Below are positions 34,568 to 46,051 of a stretch of 64,000 nucleotides of DNA, one piece after another; position 1 is the first letter of the stretch; each line of letters starts with the position of its first letter. The stretch is from Eublepharis macularius (taxonomy: Eukaryota > Chordata > Lepidosauria > Squamata > Eublepharidae). The stretch is from contig NC_072806.1 of assembly GCF_028583425.1 (NCBI RefSeq), positions 39,478,001-39,542,000 of the forward strand, given 5' to 3'. A program made the position numbers and the translations under genes. The notes under the pieces were generated by a model. That model did no database searches. It saw only the letters and a list, made by a program, of their open reading frames with translations, and had not been told where the DNA came from.

Positions 34568-35280
34568 AAAAGAAAGGGCTACCCTTGCCAAAAGCCAATA
34601 CAATAAAGGGGGGGGGGAGAATCCCGCGAGGAGTTGAAACGAGCAATGCTCCAAGACAACAAAGCTTATGAAATTAACTTACATGGAATGAACCTCAAGC
34701 TCTTGAACCAATATCAATAAAGTCTACAACATTCAAAGCTCCAAAAATTTTTAAAGTAAGCAAAATAAACTTACAATAGGCAACGCCTTACTTTTCAATG
34801 CTCCAAAAATTTTTTAAATAAGCATAAACGTACAATAGGCAACGCCTTACAGCATATTCTTCAAAGGGGAATACAAACACAAGTACCAATAGGTGACGCC
34901 TCACAGCATACAGGCTAAGTGGTTTAGCACCGTTATAACAAACAGGCAACCCTATTATGCAGTATGTAATACAGGCTAACTATATACAATTGTAATCCAT
35001 ATAAACTACGTGACAGTCCATTGAGTGACAATAATAATGCGTTGGAGAGAGGAGGGGACTAGGCCACCCTAGCGTCGTTGAACATCTAGACACGCCCAAT
35101 CTGGGGCCGGCTGAAGCACAGATTTCGTCCCTCGCCTCGTCAGGAGCGTGCGCGTTGTGTTGTCTTGTCCTCCACGTTTGCGACTGTGTAGTTCTTGCAT
35201 CTGTTCACTCAAACAGTATTCGTAGCCTGCATATTTTCCCCGTGCTAATAGCAACCGGCGGCAGTGAATTCCTTAGCGCG
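34568..35280 (-). mobile_element. Penelope-like nonautonomous element with 14-bp target duplication
   Basis: The 713-bp insert is flanked by CCCCACATTTCCAG at 34554-34567 and 35281-35294. It holds direct repeats (GCTCCAAAAATTTTT at about 34738 and 34800, and ACAATAGGCAACGCCTTAC twice). On the minus strand at 35111-35146 it reads CTGACGAGGCGAGGGACGAAATC, cut here into the conserved CTGANGA and GAAA boxes of a hammerhead-like core. The family call is inference; no coding frame was seen. Confidence 0.5.
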
Positions 35281-35294
35281 CCCCACATTTCCAG

Positions 35295-35340
35295 CAGTCT
35301 GTATGGCCCCTTCCAACTCTGTGATTCTGTGAATGCTTGG
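35295..35340 (+). mobile_element. CR1 LINE terminal fragment, continuing 33545-34509
   Basis: CTGTATGGCCCCTTCCAACT then CTGTGATTCTGTGAA is the CR1 3' terminus. It completes the copy broken at 34509. Confidence 0.8.
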
Positions 35341-35344
35341 GATT

Positions 35345-36365
35345 GCTTCTCTGATTGGCCAGAGTTGGCCTGTCCAGTTCAGTGCCCTCTCTCAGATTTC
35401 TAGAAATTGCATTTTGCAGAGAGAAATAGTTGCATCTTGAGTTTATGGACATGTGTGGCAGAGACCTGTGCATTAGCATCAAGGTGCTCTGCTGTGTACA
35501 ACTGTGGTTCTATAGCCCCTTGGAAGATGGGTAGTTTTAACTTGCAGATTTGAGTGCGTAGTAGTTAACTAATTTCCTTAACTCCCACTTAAGTTTTTGA
35601 GTTCAGTCTGGACAGGGCTGCGAGACAGGAATCAGGAGTCAGAGGCTACAGGACAGTTATTAAAATACTGCCAAGGCTGCAATCCTGTGCATATTTATCT
35701 GGGACAAGGACATGCCCTGGGATGCTCTGGGACTCGCTTGCAAGTAAACATGCAGTGGCTGTAATGTTTTCTGTTGTTGTAACAATTAGGCATATTTGCA
35801 AGGTGAAACAAACCTCTTGCTGAGAGGTTTAGTAAGGGCAGCAGGCTAGGCAGAGTTGTGACAGTGCAGCTATTCATTGGTCCTGTGGCTGCCACCTTAC
35901 ACAGCTAAGTGTGCTCAGCCACTGAATAGTAATGAAGGAGGGAAGAGGGAAAAACAGGTTTGTTGGTAGTTGCTGTTGTTGGACACAAACTTCTGAACTT
36001 GGGCAGTGTAGAACAGCAAGAACAGTCTATCTGAGCAGTGAAAACATGAAATTGTACTTCTGAGGCTCAGTGGAAAAACTGAGGAGTTTTTTTCTAATGG
36101 GAGCCAAAGGCATTGAAGACAGCTTGGCTCTGGTTGTAAGTGGTCCGCCGTGGCCTTCGCCATATTTGATACACATTTAATACAGGCCTGTGATATAAAA
36201 GGCCACAGGGCCCCTGGATTAATGCAGCTTGGTCTGCATCAGAGGAAATTCCAAGCCAACTAGGCAGAATGTTGCTGGACCCAGCCCAAGAGATTCAGGT
36301 ATGCCTGGAATGTGCATGCGAATGCAAAGGACGAGGGTGATTGGATTTACTATCTCCTCAGCAAC
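35345..36365. other. Intergenic sequence with nothing recognised
   Basis: No coding exon or repeat identified. Confidence 0.4.
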
Positions 36366-36369
36366 TGGC

Positions 36370-37000
36370 TTGAGACCAGAATAGCGGGCTGCGCTGTGTC
36401 GCCCCATTAGCACACTCCAATGCCCTCTTCCTATGATTACATTTCCTACCCCAAACTCGTGAGCAATCAATCAGCATCCATAAATTAATTCCTATCTATG
36501 GGAACTTATATATTCGCATATCTAAATTCATCAACTCAGCTCTGGTAGATTCATTAGCAAACTGCCCCTTTTGTGCAGTTCCAGGAGAGATTTTGCATTT
36601 CCTTTCACACACCCTGGCAGCAAGTAATTAAGGTAATCAAACCTTTACAGTCTTTGTCCCTATGGCTGAAGGGACTCCTACAGCCTCGGGACCTCTCCAT
36701 TTTACCCTTTAAGAACCAGGGCTCTAGCCCCATTCAAACTGTGCGTGCTGCACCTCCAGAGCTGAGCATCGTACCCTTGGCGACACTGTCCTAAGCCTCT
36801 CTCTCTCTCCTGGCTGAGAACGCTGGACTTTGAAGTTCTCTTTCTCCGTGGATTGGTTCTCCTCTCCAGGATTGGTATGTGCAACCATTTTATTATTTAC
36901 TCCTGTGTGTGTGTGTGTGTTTTTCTCTTTTAATAAAAGATTGCTCTTTGAACCCAAAAGCACCAATCTCGTCCGCTATCTTGGGGTAAGGGCCCCGTAA
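36370..37000 (+). mobile_element. LTR of an endogenous retrovirus-like element (fossil), borders uncertain
   Basis: Promoter-like TATATATTCGCATAT near 36506, a polyadenylation signal AATAAAAGATTGCTC near 36932, and a U5-like segment ending GGGCCCCGTAAACA with TTGGGGGAG directly after, where a primer-binding site would be. A (GT)n run is at 36903-36919. No pol-like frames follow. Confidence 0.45.
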
Positions 37001-37619
37001 ACATTGGGGGAGATTTCCCAGAGTTACCCCTCTTGCATAGCCTTACTCCTTGCTGCTAATTCCCCCAAATGTTCTTACTTGCAAAGAGACAAATTCAGGT
37101 AACACGGTTTGCAGGTTACATAGATCAACTAGTTTCACAAACTGCAAAGCCATCTACAGATTATTTGTGTTTCATTGATCAATCACTGTTTTATAGTATT
37201 CCAGTTGTTCAGAAAAGTTAAATCTTTCCCTCTTTTAGAAGAGTTATTTCATTTGTTTACGTACATTACTATTCAAGAAGTTAGTTGTAAATTTTCTGCT
37301 TATTAGTAATTTTTACTATTGTTTATTTTGTTAACTAAAGTTCATCTCCGTTCTTCTGTGCCTCCACACATGGGACTGTGCAGGCTCAGGCCAGCTGCCG
37401 GAAGATTTTTCATCGCTTTCCTCAGCTCCGAAGGGGCCGTTGGGCGCGCGCCTCAGCGACCGTTTCCCGCCCAAACGGCCACATGTCCCAACAGCGACCA
37501 ACGGCCCCTTCCCTCAGTTCTCTTCTTGCCGCCGCTAGAAGGGAACGTCTGCTTCGCAGCTCCGTGCTTTATAGTGATTGCTTGCTTCGTGATTGATTAT
37601 TTTGGTATTGACTTGGATT

Positions 37620-37800
37620 TCGGACAACATGACTGCCATGTATTGCCTAAACCAGCAAGGGGGCACAGCATCTCTGCAGGGAGGCCACGCTCATTTGGCA
37701 ATGGGCGATCCAGAATGCTGTGATGCTTCGGGCTATACACGTAGCGGGATCAGACAATGTTTGGGCAGATGCCCTGAGCAGAGTGCCCATGCTGGACCAC
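37620..37800 (+). pseudogene. RNase H remnant of the DIRS fossil
   Basis: Two blocks, DNMTAMYCLNQQGGT near 37623 and the C-terminal HVAGSDNVWADALSR near 37738, are typical of the RNase H domain of DIRS elements. Broken. Confidence 0.7.
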
Positions 37801-38219
37801 GAGTGGGAACTAAACGTAAAATACATTGGGTCGATCTTCCAAATGTGGGGCCAACCGAGCATAGATGTGTTTGCAACGTCAGCAAACACCAAGGCCCAAA
37901 TATTTTGTTCAAGGGCGGGGAGCGACCCCCTCTCTATTGGGGATGCCTTCCAATTTACGTGGACCCACAGGTTGCACTATATGTTTCCACCATTCCCGCT
38001 AATACCAAGGGTGTTGTGCAAAATAGAGAACGACAATGCAGATTGCATTCTGGTAGCACCCTTCTGGCCGAGACAAGTGTGGTTCCCCAAACTGTTGCAG
38101 ATGTCCAATTGGATGTATGTGAGTCTACCCCCCCCCCCAGCAGGATCTTCTGCTGAACGGGAGCTTGTTCCACCACGAGCCCAAGAAGTTGCACCTGTCT
38201 GTCTGGCGGATTCTACCCC

Positions 38220-39243
38220 GCCTGTAACTTATTCTGAGCAAGTGGAGAAAGTCATGCTAAATGCAAGGAAACTCTCCACTAGACAGGCTTACAAAGCTAA
38301 GTGGCTTAGGTTTGAGGCTTGGGCAGTTTCAAGGAATGTAGTGCATATTAGTAACCCCTTAGGGTTCGTCTTTGACTATTTATGTCATTTGAAAGACCAA
38401 GGGCTTAGGGTTACCTCCCTAAAGGTACACCTTGCGGCTATTTCCGCATTTCACGAGCAGGTTGACGGTTGTACGGTGTTTTCACACCATAAATCTCGTC
38501 AGTTTTTAAAGGGGATGTTTACTCTTTACCCGCCTGTGTCACCACCAGTGCCTCAGTGGTCTCTCTCCCTAGTACTATCTAGGTTGATGCTGCCTCCCTT
38601 CGAACCGTTAGCTACATGCCCTTTGGACTTACTGTCTTACAAAGTAGCGTTTCTGGTGGCTGTAACATCTGCTAGAAGGGTTAGCGATTTAGCAGCACTC
38701 AGGGCTGACCCCCCATTTCTTCTTTTCCATAAAAATAGGGTGGTCCTGCAACCATGCCTTAAGTTTCTACCCAAGGTGGTGTCCACCTTTCACCTGTCGC
38801 AGGAGATCACGTTACCTGTGTTCTTTCCAAATGCATCTACTAAAGGGGAAAAGGCCCTTCACACTTTAGATTTGAGGAGGGCCTTAGCCTTTTATTTGGA
38901 CAGGACAAAGTCCTTCCGTAGCAGCCCCCATCTTTTTGTCTGCTTTGGTAGTAAGGACAGGGGTCACAAGGCATCGTCCCAAACAGTGTCCTGATGGATA
39001 GTGTCGGCCATTACTAAGGCTTATGCTCTGGCTGGGGTGGATTGTCCACTGGGGGTCAGTGCTCACTCCACACGCTCTCAGGCCGCTTCGTCGGCGCTGG
39101 TCAGGGGTGTGCCGCTGGTTAACATCTGCAAAGCGGCGACGTGGTCATCTGCTGACACGTTTGTAAAACATTATGCTATGAATGTTAATGCAGAGCAAGA
39201 TGTTGCTGTGGCCAAGGCTGTCCTCCACTCCTTGTTTTCATAA
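38220..39243 (+). pseudogene. Tyrosine recombinase of the DIRS fossil
   Basis: An N-terminal SAM-like region (LSTRQAYKAKWLRFEAWAV near 38270) is followed by the catalytic Arg block (TSARRVSDLAAL near 38670) and the HSTRSQAASSA and ATWSSADTFVKHY blocks near 39065-39175. The enzyme integrates the circular DNA intermediate. Broken. Confidence 0.85.
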
Positions 39244-39435
39244 CAATACACTTGAATGCCTTGCTCCAATGATGGAGAATGAAACTCTGTATATGTATAT
39301 ACGTATATAGTTTATTGAACAAATTTAATGTTTTTTGAACAAGTTATTTATCTTGTGCTAATGTTTTTGGTACATAATAAAATTGAGTTGGATTTCACCC
39401 CACCTTCCTTATTGTGTGAAGCTTGGTACTCTCCC

Positions 39436-39525
39436 ATGTGTGGAGGCACAGAAGAACGAAGATGAAAACAGGGTTAACATACCTGTAACTTATGTTCATC
39501 GAGTTCTTCTGTGCTGACACACATC
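39436..39525 (+). repeat. Internal complementary region of the DIRS fossil
   Basis: 39436-39467 is the complement of the element's left end (37341-37373) and 39468-39525 that of its right end (39785-39841), joined at AAC. The family uses this to circularise its DNA. Confidence 0.9.
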
Positions 39526-39894
39526 CCTCCCTCCTGCCCTGCTGTGAACTCCTATTACCAAAAAAAAAAAAGGAATGAGGATTCTTCAATTGGTAATTAT
39601 TGTAAAGGAGAATTAAATTCTGTATGGGCAAGGCTGAACTGAGGGAAGGGGCCGTTGGTTGCTGTTGGGACATGTGACCGTTTGGGCGGGAAACTGCTGC
39701 TGAGGCGCACGCCCAACAGCCCCTTTGGAGCTGAGGAAAGCGATGAAAAATCTTCCGGTGGCTGGCCTGTGCCTGCGCAGTCCCATGTGTGTCAGCACAG
39801 AAGAACTCGATGTACATAAGTTACAGGTATGTTAACCCTGTTTTTTGTCATGTGGTAATGCATAGATCTGCTTTTAAAAATATGATAAAACATG

Positions 39895-40055
39895 GTACAC
39901 CGGCCAGAGTGTTGGACTAGGATCTGGGAGACCCAGGTTTGGAATTTAATGGAAGTCAAACTAGCCTTAGAAAGAGGTGGTTTAAACTGCTTTGAGTCCC
40001 TATTGAGGGGGAAAGCAGGGTATACATAAATAAAAGGAAAATAAAACCCCAAAAC
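39895..40055 (+). mobile_element. tRNA-derived SINE, diverged
   Basis: GTGTTGGACTAGGATCTGGG, AGACCCAGGTTTGGAATTT, then TGAGGGGGAAAGCAGGGTAT and an A-rich tail. Confidence 0.6.
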
Positions 40056-40089
40056 TGAGCATCCTTCTCTGCATGTTTATATGTGGAAA

Positions 40090-40195
40090 GTGCAGGGCTT
40101 TTTTTCAGCTGGAATGCAGCAGAACAGCATTCCAGCACCTCTCCAAAGCAATCATGTGGTTGGTGGACCCGCCCACCTGATTGCTCCAGCCACCA
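40090..40195. repeat. Interspersed repeat fragment
   Basis: GTGCAGGGCTTTTTTTCAGC, then GAATGCAGCAGAACAGCATTCCAGC (a self-complementary 10-bp hairpin, split as GGAATGC and GCATTCC). It looks like a repeat common in lizards, perhaps a DNA-transposon relic. Confidence 0.4.
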
Positions 40196-40479
40196 GCTGA
40201 AGCGGCAGAGTTATAATTTAAAGAGCCCCTTTCTTTGCAGCTTACATGCCTTGGGGAAAGGGGTCCTTTGCAAACTGGCTTCAGCTGGCCTGTGGGGAAG
40301 TCCCTGCCGGCCAGCTGAAGCCGGGGGTTTAAAATTTAAAGAGCCCCTTTCTCCATGGCTTGCATGTGGAATTGCTGGGAATTGTAGCGGGCCAAGGAAG
40401 TGGGTAGAAAGGAGTCTCCCCTTTGGCCACAGGAACAGGGTTATAGCTGGGGCATAACTATAATGCCTGCCCAGTATCT

Positions 40480-40860
40480 TGAAAGGGTTTGACTCTGTGG
40501 AGTATCCTAAGGTCTGCAGAAAAGGGGAAGTTGTACTCTGTGTGTGAAAATAGGATCACCTAACTTGAAGGAGTGCCAGCCTCAGAAAGAGCTCTGTTAA
40601 CACCGACATCTCTCAGCAACTCAAGAACCATATCAAGTGTTTTGTGCATCACACCAGTGAAGTGTTCAGTTCATAAACCTCTAAGTTACTTCAGTTGTAA
40701 ACACCTGCCTACATGCCTTCTTATTTTACCTCCTTGTAAATAAACCTCCTGTTTCATTTTGAATCTCCGCAAGCCTTGTATGCCAGTTTCTGTTTATGGG
40801 AAGCGCAACCCCCTGATCTTTCCCCTACTTGGACTTGGCTGGGTAACCATACCACTTACA
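40480..40860 (+). mobile_element. Probable solo LTR (fossil), borders uncertain
   Basis: An AATAAACCTCCTGTTTC polyadenylation region near 40738 is followed by a C-rich U5-like segment ending near ACCACTTACA, and preceded by about 250 bp of unique sequence. No target duplication was identified. Confidence 0.35.
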
Positions 40861-40864
40861 TGAA

Positions 40865-42065
40865 TCTGCAGGTTAAGGCAACCCTCCCGGACAGATCAGC
40901 TGAGCTGGTGTGCCTGGCCCTGCATCCAGCCCCACGGCTCATCTGGAGGCCGTGCACTCTCTCCCTACAGCCTCCCTGGGAAGCGAGGTGTGAGAAGCCA
41001 GCCAGGCGCAGCTGGGGCTGTGCTCGACAGCTCTGCGACCCTCAAGGCTGGGCATCGCAGGAGCACTGGGGGGGGGAGCCGCACTGTATGCCCTTAGTGA
41101 TGTCATCACACAGTCCTGGGAGCGTGCATGTGTTTTGCGTGCACTCATGTAATAAAACGGGCGCCACCTCCTGCCAGGAGTTGCCCTGGGTGAGAATTCC
41201 CCAACCTCTTCCTACAGAAAAAAGGGGGCAGGGGTTTAGAGAAGAGACAAAATTTGAAAGCTGGCTGATTCAACTAGAATGTTCCCATTTTAATTTCATT
41301 TTTGCCTCATGAGAAACAAATCTGTATTTTCACATCAGTTTCTTTTTTATGTTGAAAGTTCCCATTCGTTTTAATGCACTTTCTGAAGTTATTTTGTTTC
41401 AGTTTGCATATAAATAGCATTAAAATGGCATTGAAAATGAAAGAATTATCAACAGCAGTAGTAAAAATTGTGGTAACCCAAAATGGATGTGGTTTGAGTT
41501 GGGAGAGAGATCTGGGTTCAAATCCCGCCCCCGTATTGTAGATCTGTGTAGCTCTGGCCTGTGCATGTTGTTACACTAATGGCAGTTGGATCGGTTTACC
41601 TTTATGTCATCCCCTTAAGAACCGGAGGGAGGATTTCTAAGAAGATACACCTGCCTCTGTCGTTTTAAAACCGGAGCACTCGTCCGTAAAATAATTGGTT
41701 GCCATGGTCCCCGAGGAAACCCTCACACCTGAACGTTCCACACGGGTGACAATGTTCTGCCTTGGGCTTGGACGGAGACGGCACTTGATGCACGGCCGAC
41801 TGATTGTACGGCTGATCAGCTGACTCTCTAAAAATGGGTCTCCTCTGGTGACGACTAGGCGCGTTTGTATTTGTTTAAAACTAACGGGAAGGAAGATTGC
41901 ACAGTTTCAAATGATGGTGCTTTTTTTTTTTTTACTTCTTCCAGTTTGAAATTTTCCAGATCTCAAAGGCCCTTGGGCAGAACAAGTGTATTTTTTCTAA
42001 GTAACAAAACCAGGGCTGTGCTTTGAATATCCAAGAATAACTTTACAAATTCCCCTGCCCCTCCA
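40865..42065. other. Intergenic sequence, one short SINE-like patch
   Basis: At 41490-41560 a tRNA-SINE head is visible (GATCTGGGTTCAAATCCCGC). The rest shows no gene. Confidence 0.4.
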
Positions 42066-42069
42066 AATT

Positions 42070-42215
42070 TACCTTCACAACAACAATTTATCTGCACAAC
42101 AAACCTCACATAAGGCTGAGAGAAAGTGGCTGCTCCATGATCACCTAGCAGGTTCATGGCAGAAGAGAGATTTGAACTCGTGTCTCCTAGATCGCGCTTC
42201 GACATTCTAACCCTG
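42070..42215 (-). mobile_element. tRNA-derived SINE fragment
   Basis: The reversed promoter GAGATTTGAACTCGTGTCTC is preceded by CATGATCACCTAGCAGGTTC. Confidence 0.65.
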
Positions 42216-42219
42216 GCGT

Positions 42220-43440
42220 CAACAACTGTTTATAATCAAAGAGTCAAACAACATCAAAATTTAGAGCAATCAGCGAGTTCTTTATCAGGAAGTGGCATGT
42301 ATGAGGTCTCAAAGCAAGTAATAAATACATACAGGAGCACCCTAGCCGATTGCTGTAAAGTACTGGCATAAATCTGTCAATGATTGGCGCTGGGGTCCCT
42401 GGCCTCTTCCCCTCCCTCATTTTAAAGATGCTTTACAAAAACCAAAAAAGCCCTTTACCACTCTTAAAGTCTTCCCCGGGCATTCCTTTCACATCCTGGT
42501 TATTTTAGCATCTCATCTACTCCTCCAATATACCTTAACTCTCAACATGCCATTTTTGCTGAAGATCCAGCTCTGGTTCCTCACTCAGCTGCATTTGGCT
42601 CTAGAGCCTTAGGTTGCAGCCCTCCCCGCCTCTGCTACTGCCCCTCCTGCGTGGACTCTCGGCTTAGTTAAACAAAGCCAGCAGACAGAGGGCCAAACAT
42701 TAAGCAAAGCAGAACACAAACCAGGAGCTTAAGTAAAACAGCGAACAGGTAGCTCAGTAGAAGACACCTTTGTTCTTTTGTTTAGTAAACAATACTTGAT
42801 ATGGAAGAAAAGTAATGAGGAAGAAACAGTTACTTGTAGCTAGAAAATGCCACGATAGAAGTTTTGAGCCTTAAAGCCCTGCATAGAATCTGCATGCGCG
42901 TCAGTATTTTAAAGAGGAAAAATGAGTTGAGTTCAATGCATGGGATGGGGGAGGAGTCATAGTGCTTGAATTGTTAACTGTTTTGGGAATGGGCATGGTT
43001 TTTTTAAAAATGCATGCAAGGACTGCCAGTGAATATAGTTATGCCTTTCACTGACTTTGATAGGGGTGGCGCCTTCTGGGCTTTATCCGGGACTCAGTCT
43101 CAACACATCCAGAGTAAATTAATGCAGTACATGGTACTGGGGCTCCTGCTGTGGAAAAGTATTTGGAAACTTTAACTACTGCAAAACACAGTGATCAGAT
43201 TGTTAACATCAAATTTCACTGGCATCTAGTTTGTTTCTGGGCGCCCTTCCAAGGGCTAGGGTCAACCTTTCAACCCTGGGTATTTCCCCAAATTTACCTA
43301 TTGGTTGTGATGTTCACATCAGGCCTTTCTGTGCATAGGCCTGCCTTCAGAAGTAACGCAGGGTGTTCTAGAAGAGAAGGGCCTCTTCTGCACTGGCACC
43401 CAGATTGGAAACTCTCTCGGCGTAATTCCAAAGAGGTAGC
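42220..43440. other. Intergenic sequence with nothing recognised
   Basis: No coding or repeat signature that I can defend. Confidence 0.4.
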
Positions 43441-43464
43441 TGTGTTTCTCTATTGAAACAAAAA

Positions 43465-43525
43465 TAAACAGGAATTTAGTAGCACCTTCAAGACTAACAA
43501 GATTTTATTCCAGCATAAATTTGAG
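43465..43525 (-). repeat. Interspersed repeat fragment, same family as 18940 and 45400
   Basis: AATTTAGTAGCACCTTCAAG, then ACTAACAAGATTTTATTCCA. A related piece in the opposite direction is at 43825-43895. Confidence 0.5.
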
Positions 43526-43939
43526 GGAAACTAAACACTGAGTCTGTCAATTGTAATGAACGGCTGGTCCCAAGAATGTTAACTGGCCACTGCGTTACTG
43601 GCATTAACCAGCTTAGCAAAACGAAACTGCTCATTTCTCTGTACTCTTCTGAAGCACATTTACGTTCCACAGAATTATCTCTTGGCCTGCACTTCCTGCT
43701 TTTCATGGCCCTGCTTTGGCCCTACAGATTATAATTTTTTCCTTTGCCACCTCATAGATAAAATATCTGTCTAGGAAGAACTTCTGGCATGCCTCCGATG
43801 AAATGGGCTCTAGAGTTCCACCAACTCTTATGTTGGAATAAAACCTTGTTAGTTGTTAAGGTGGCACATGACTCTTGTTGATCTCTCTGAGTATGTGCCG
43901 TCTGTTAAAAGTGTGGTGCCAGGCGAAGGAGCCCTTTAG

Positions 43940-44116
43940 CATGGTTGGCAGAGGCAATGTGGTGTAGTGGTTAGTGTTGGACTAAGATTTGAGAGACATG
44001 GGCCAAATTTTGACTTTGCCATGGAAGCTGGCTGGGTGACTTTGGCCAGTCACAGACTCTGAGCCTAATCTACCTCAAAGGGTTGTTGTGAGGATAAAAT
44101 GGAGAAGGGGAGAATG
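43940..44116 (+). mobile_element. tRNA-derived SINE, left part
   Basis: Head AATGTGGTGTAGTGGTTAGT, central GTGACTTTGGCCAGTCACAG, GGATAAAATGGAGAAGGG. The copy is cut at AGAATG by the foldback element and resumes at 44585. Confidence 0.85.
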
Positions 44117-44584
44117 ACAGTAGCTCAGCCACAATTAGACCTGTAAATAAAGCACAAAAGTACATGGCTGCAGGATACAAATGCTGCACTATTAACAATT
44201 TAATAGTCCATATAAATACAAAACTAGCACTCCTCAAGAATAACATACCAAGTGTGGAAATTCCACATATTTCTTCCAATGGGAGAGCACCTCATTAGTA
44301 ATAACATTTATCTGAAACTTGATAATTTATTCATGTATTTGGAATTGTAAGGTAGAAGGAACCCTGATGAAGGCTGACTCAAAATGGGAATGGAGCTGAC
44401 AACCTGTCTGTAAAAATAATGTGATACGTTATTCTTGAGGAGTGGTACTTTTGTACTGTGATGGTTGGGAATACATGTTTACATTGTTTATTTCACTACA
44501 AGTGATTTATATGGATTATTAAAATGTTGTTAATAGTGTGGTATTTGTACCCTGCAGCTATGTACTTCGTATTTTATTTACAGG
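44117..44584. mobile_element. Foldback element inserted in a SINE, possibly Penelope-like
   Basis: The 468-bp insert sits between AGAATG copies (44111-44116, 44585-44590). Its arms are inverted: 44140-44244 against 44427-44584, both bearing CCTGTAAATAAA at the outside and CACTCCTCAAGAATAAC at the inside, with about 55 extra bases in the right arm. The middle contains CTGATGAAGGCTGACTC (44364), like the start of a decayed hammerhead core. No frame. Confidence 0.6.
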
Positions 44585-44640
44585 AGAATGCTGTAAACCA
44601 TATTGGGGAGAAACGTGAAGTATAAATGAAGTAAAAATAA
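44585..44640 (+). mobile_element. tRNA-derived SINE, right part, continuing 43940-44116
   Basis: AGAATGCTGTAAACCATATT, then GGGGAGAAACGTGAAGTATA and an A-rich tail. Confidence 0.8.
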
Positions 44641-45169
44641 AATTAGGAGAGAGCTTGAACAGCCACTCTCAGCCAGAGTAGAACCTGACCTAGGTGGGCT
44701 GATGCTCTAGTTTGGATCCTGTTCCTTCCAGGTTTTAATAGTATCCAAGAACTTTTAATCTTGAATGTCTTATCTTAGCCTTTTAGTTGCTGCTGCTTGC
44801 CCTAGTGTTTTGTTTTGTTCTAATTTTTGTTTATGAGGTAAGGTACCCCGAGGGGCTTGTGCTGAAAGGCGGAGAGACATTTTCTGAAGAAGCAAATGAA
44901 GCGGCGTGATAGCCAGCCAGCCAAATAACTACATTTCCACAACATGCATTAAATCAGGAATGACACTTTGAAACTTTTAATCCATTTCATACATCACAGA
45001 CTACGAGAATAGCCTTAGAGATCATGAACAAGTGTGTCTTCTAATTTGTGTGTCTTTAACAATGGTGTCTTTTAATTGTTGCACAGCTTCGCACACGGAC
45101 AATCTTAGAGTCATTCCATGGGATCTTCAGTTCAAGGTAGCAGGTGCTGGGAAGGACCCTTGTCTGTAG

Positions 45170-45666
45170 TAGAGGTGGGCACAAACCAAAATATGAACTG
45201 AAGTTCGTCATGAACTGGGCCGGTTTGTGCTTCACGAACCAGCAGTCCATGGGAGCTCATTTCTCACAAACTGTGACGAAATTTAGCCTGGTTTGTTTTG
45301 TTCGTATTTTGGTTAGTCACTGCAGACAGCCTAGCACCGATCAATCAGTTTCCTAGGCAATGCAGGGGGGATGCATATGACAAAGAGAACTATGGTTCTT
45401 GAAAGCTTATGCTACAGTAAAATTGGTTAGTCTTAAAGGTGCTACTGGACTCTTTTCTATTTTGCTACTACAGACTAACACGGCTAACTCCTCTGGCAGG
45501 GGGATGGTCTCTCTGCAGACCTTCTGCTTACCCGGAAATGCCGTTTTCATGAACTGAATGAACCAGTTCATGAACCGGGGCAAGTTTGTGAAAGTTCATG
45601 GTTCATGAAATGTGATGAACCACAAACCGCAGAGTTTGAAATTTTCCCAGTTTGTGCCCATCTCTA
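45170..45666. mobile_element. hAT-type nonautonomous DNA transposon with 8-bp target duplication
   Basis: Terminal inverted repeats TAGAGGTGGGCACAAACC and GTTTGTGCCCATCTCTA. The flanks GTCTGTAG (45162-45169) and ATCTGTAG (45667-45674) match at 7 of 8. Subterminal palindromes such as GAACCAGTTCATGAACC occur. A secondary repeat (about 45385-45500) sits inside. No transposase. Confidence 0.88.
45385..45500 (+). repeat. Repeat inserted within the hAT element
   Basis: GAAAGCTTATGCTACAGTAA, GTCTTAAAGGTGCTACTGGA and CTACAGACTAACACGGCTAA are a sauropsid-wide motif set; the parent family is not named. Confidence 0.55.
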
Positions 45667-45894
45667 ATCTGTAGTGATCTGGACTGAGTATAAGTTAATA
45701 TATATGAATGGGTCATCTACTGGGAAACAGCCTGTGATTAACATGCAGAAATTCCCAGATACCTCCATTTAGAAGGCTCTTGGGTAGCAGAGTGGAGTGG
45801 TCTTGGTCTGGGACCCTGAAGAGATGCTGAAACTGAATCCACAATCATCAGATATTGTGCTGCCCCATAGAAATCCTTTTCAGCTGGGTTTTCC

Positions 45895-46051
45895 AGTGAG
45901 AAGCAGTGTGATAGTGTGTTGGGCTAGAATCTGGGAGAGGAAGGTTCGAATCCCCATGCTGCCATGGAAGCTCACTGGGTGACCTTAGGCCAGTCACACA
46001 CTCTTGGCCTAACCTATCTCTCAGGATAAAATGGTGGAGAGTATTATGTGA
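45895..46051 (+). mobile_element. tRNA-derived SINE, left part, split by a solo LTR
   Basis: GTGTGATAGTGTGTTGGGCT, AGGTTCGAATCCCCATGC, CCTTAGGCCAGTCACACACT. It resumes at 46589 with TGTAAGCTGAGTCCCCATTG. Confidence 0.85.

Larger units (their letters stand above)
37338..39841 (+). mobile_element. DIRS-type tyrosine-recombinase retrotransposon (fossil)
   Basis: Inverted terminal repeats of about 200 bp (37340-37540 and 39630-39830) and an internal complementary region at 39436-39525 joining the complements of both outer ends. That is the layout unique to DIRS-like elements. Parts seen: the end of RNase H and a tyrosine recombinase. Other family parts (gag, reverse transcriptase palm) were not recognised. 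It is broken, with a few interruptions, and shorter than a typical 5-6 kb relative. Confidence 0.9.

Noticed and set aside
40776-41312. A 178-codon + strand frame
   Set aside because: It begins in an LTR-like region, has no domain and no splice support.
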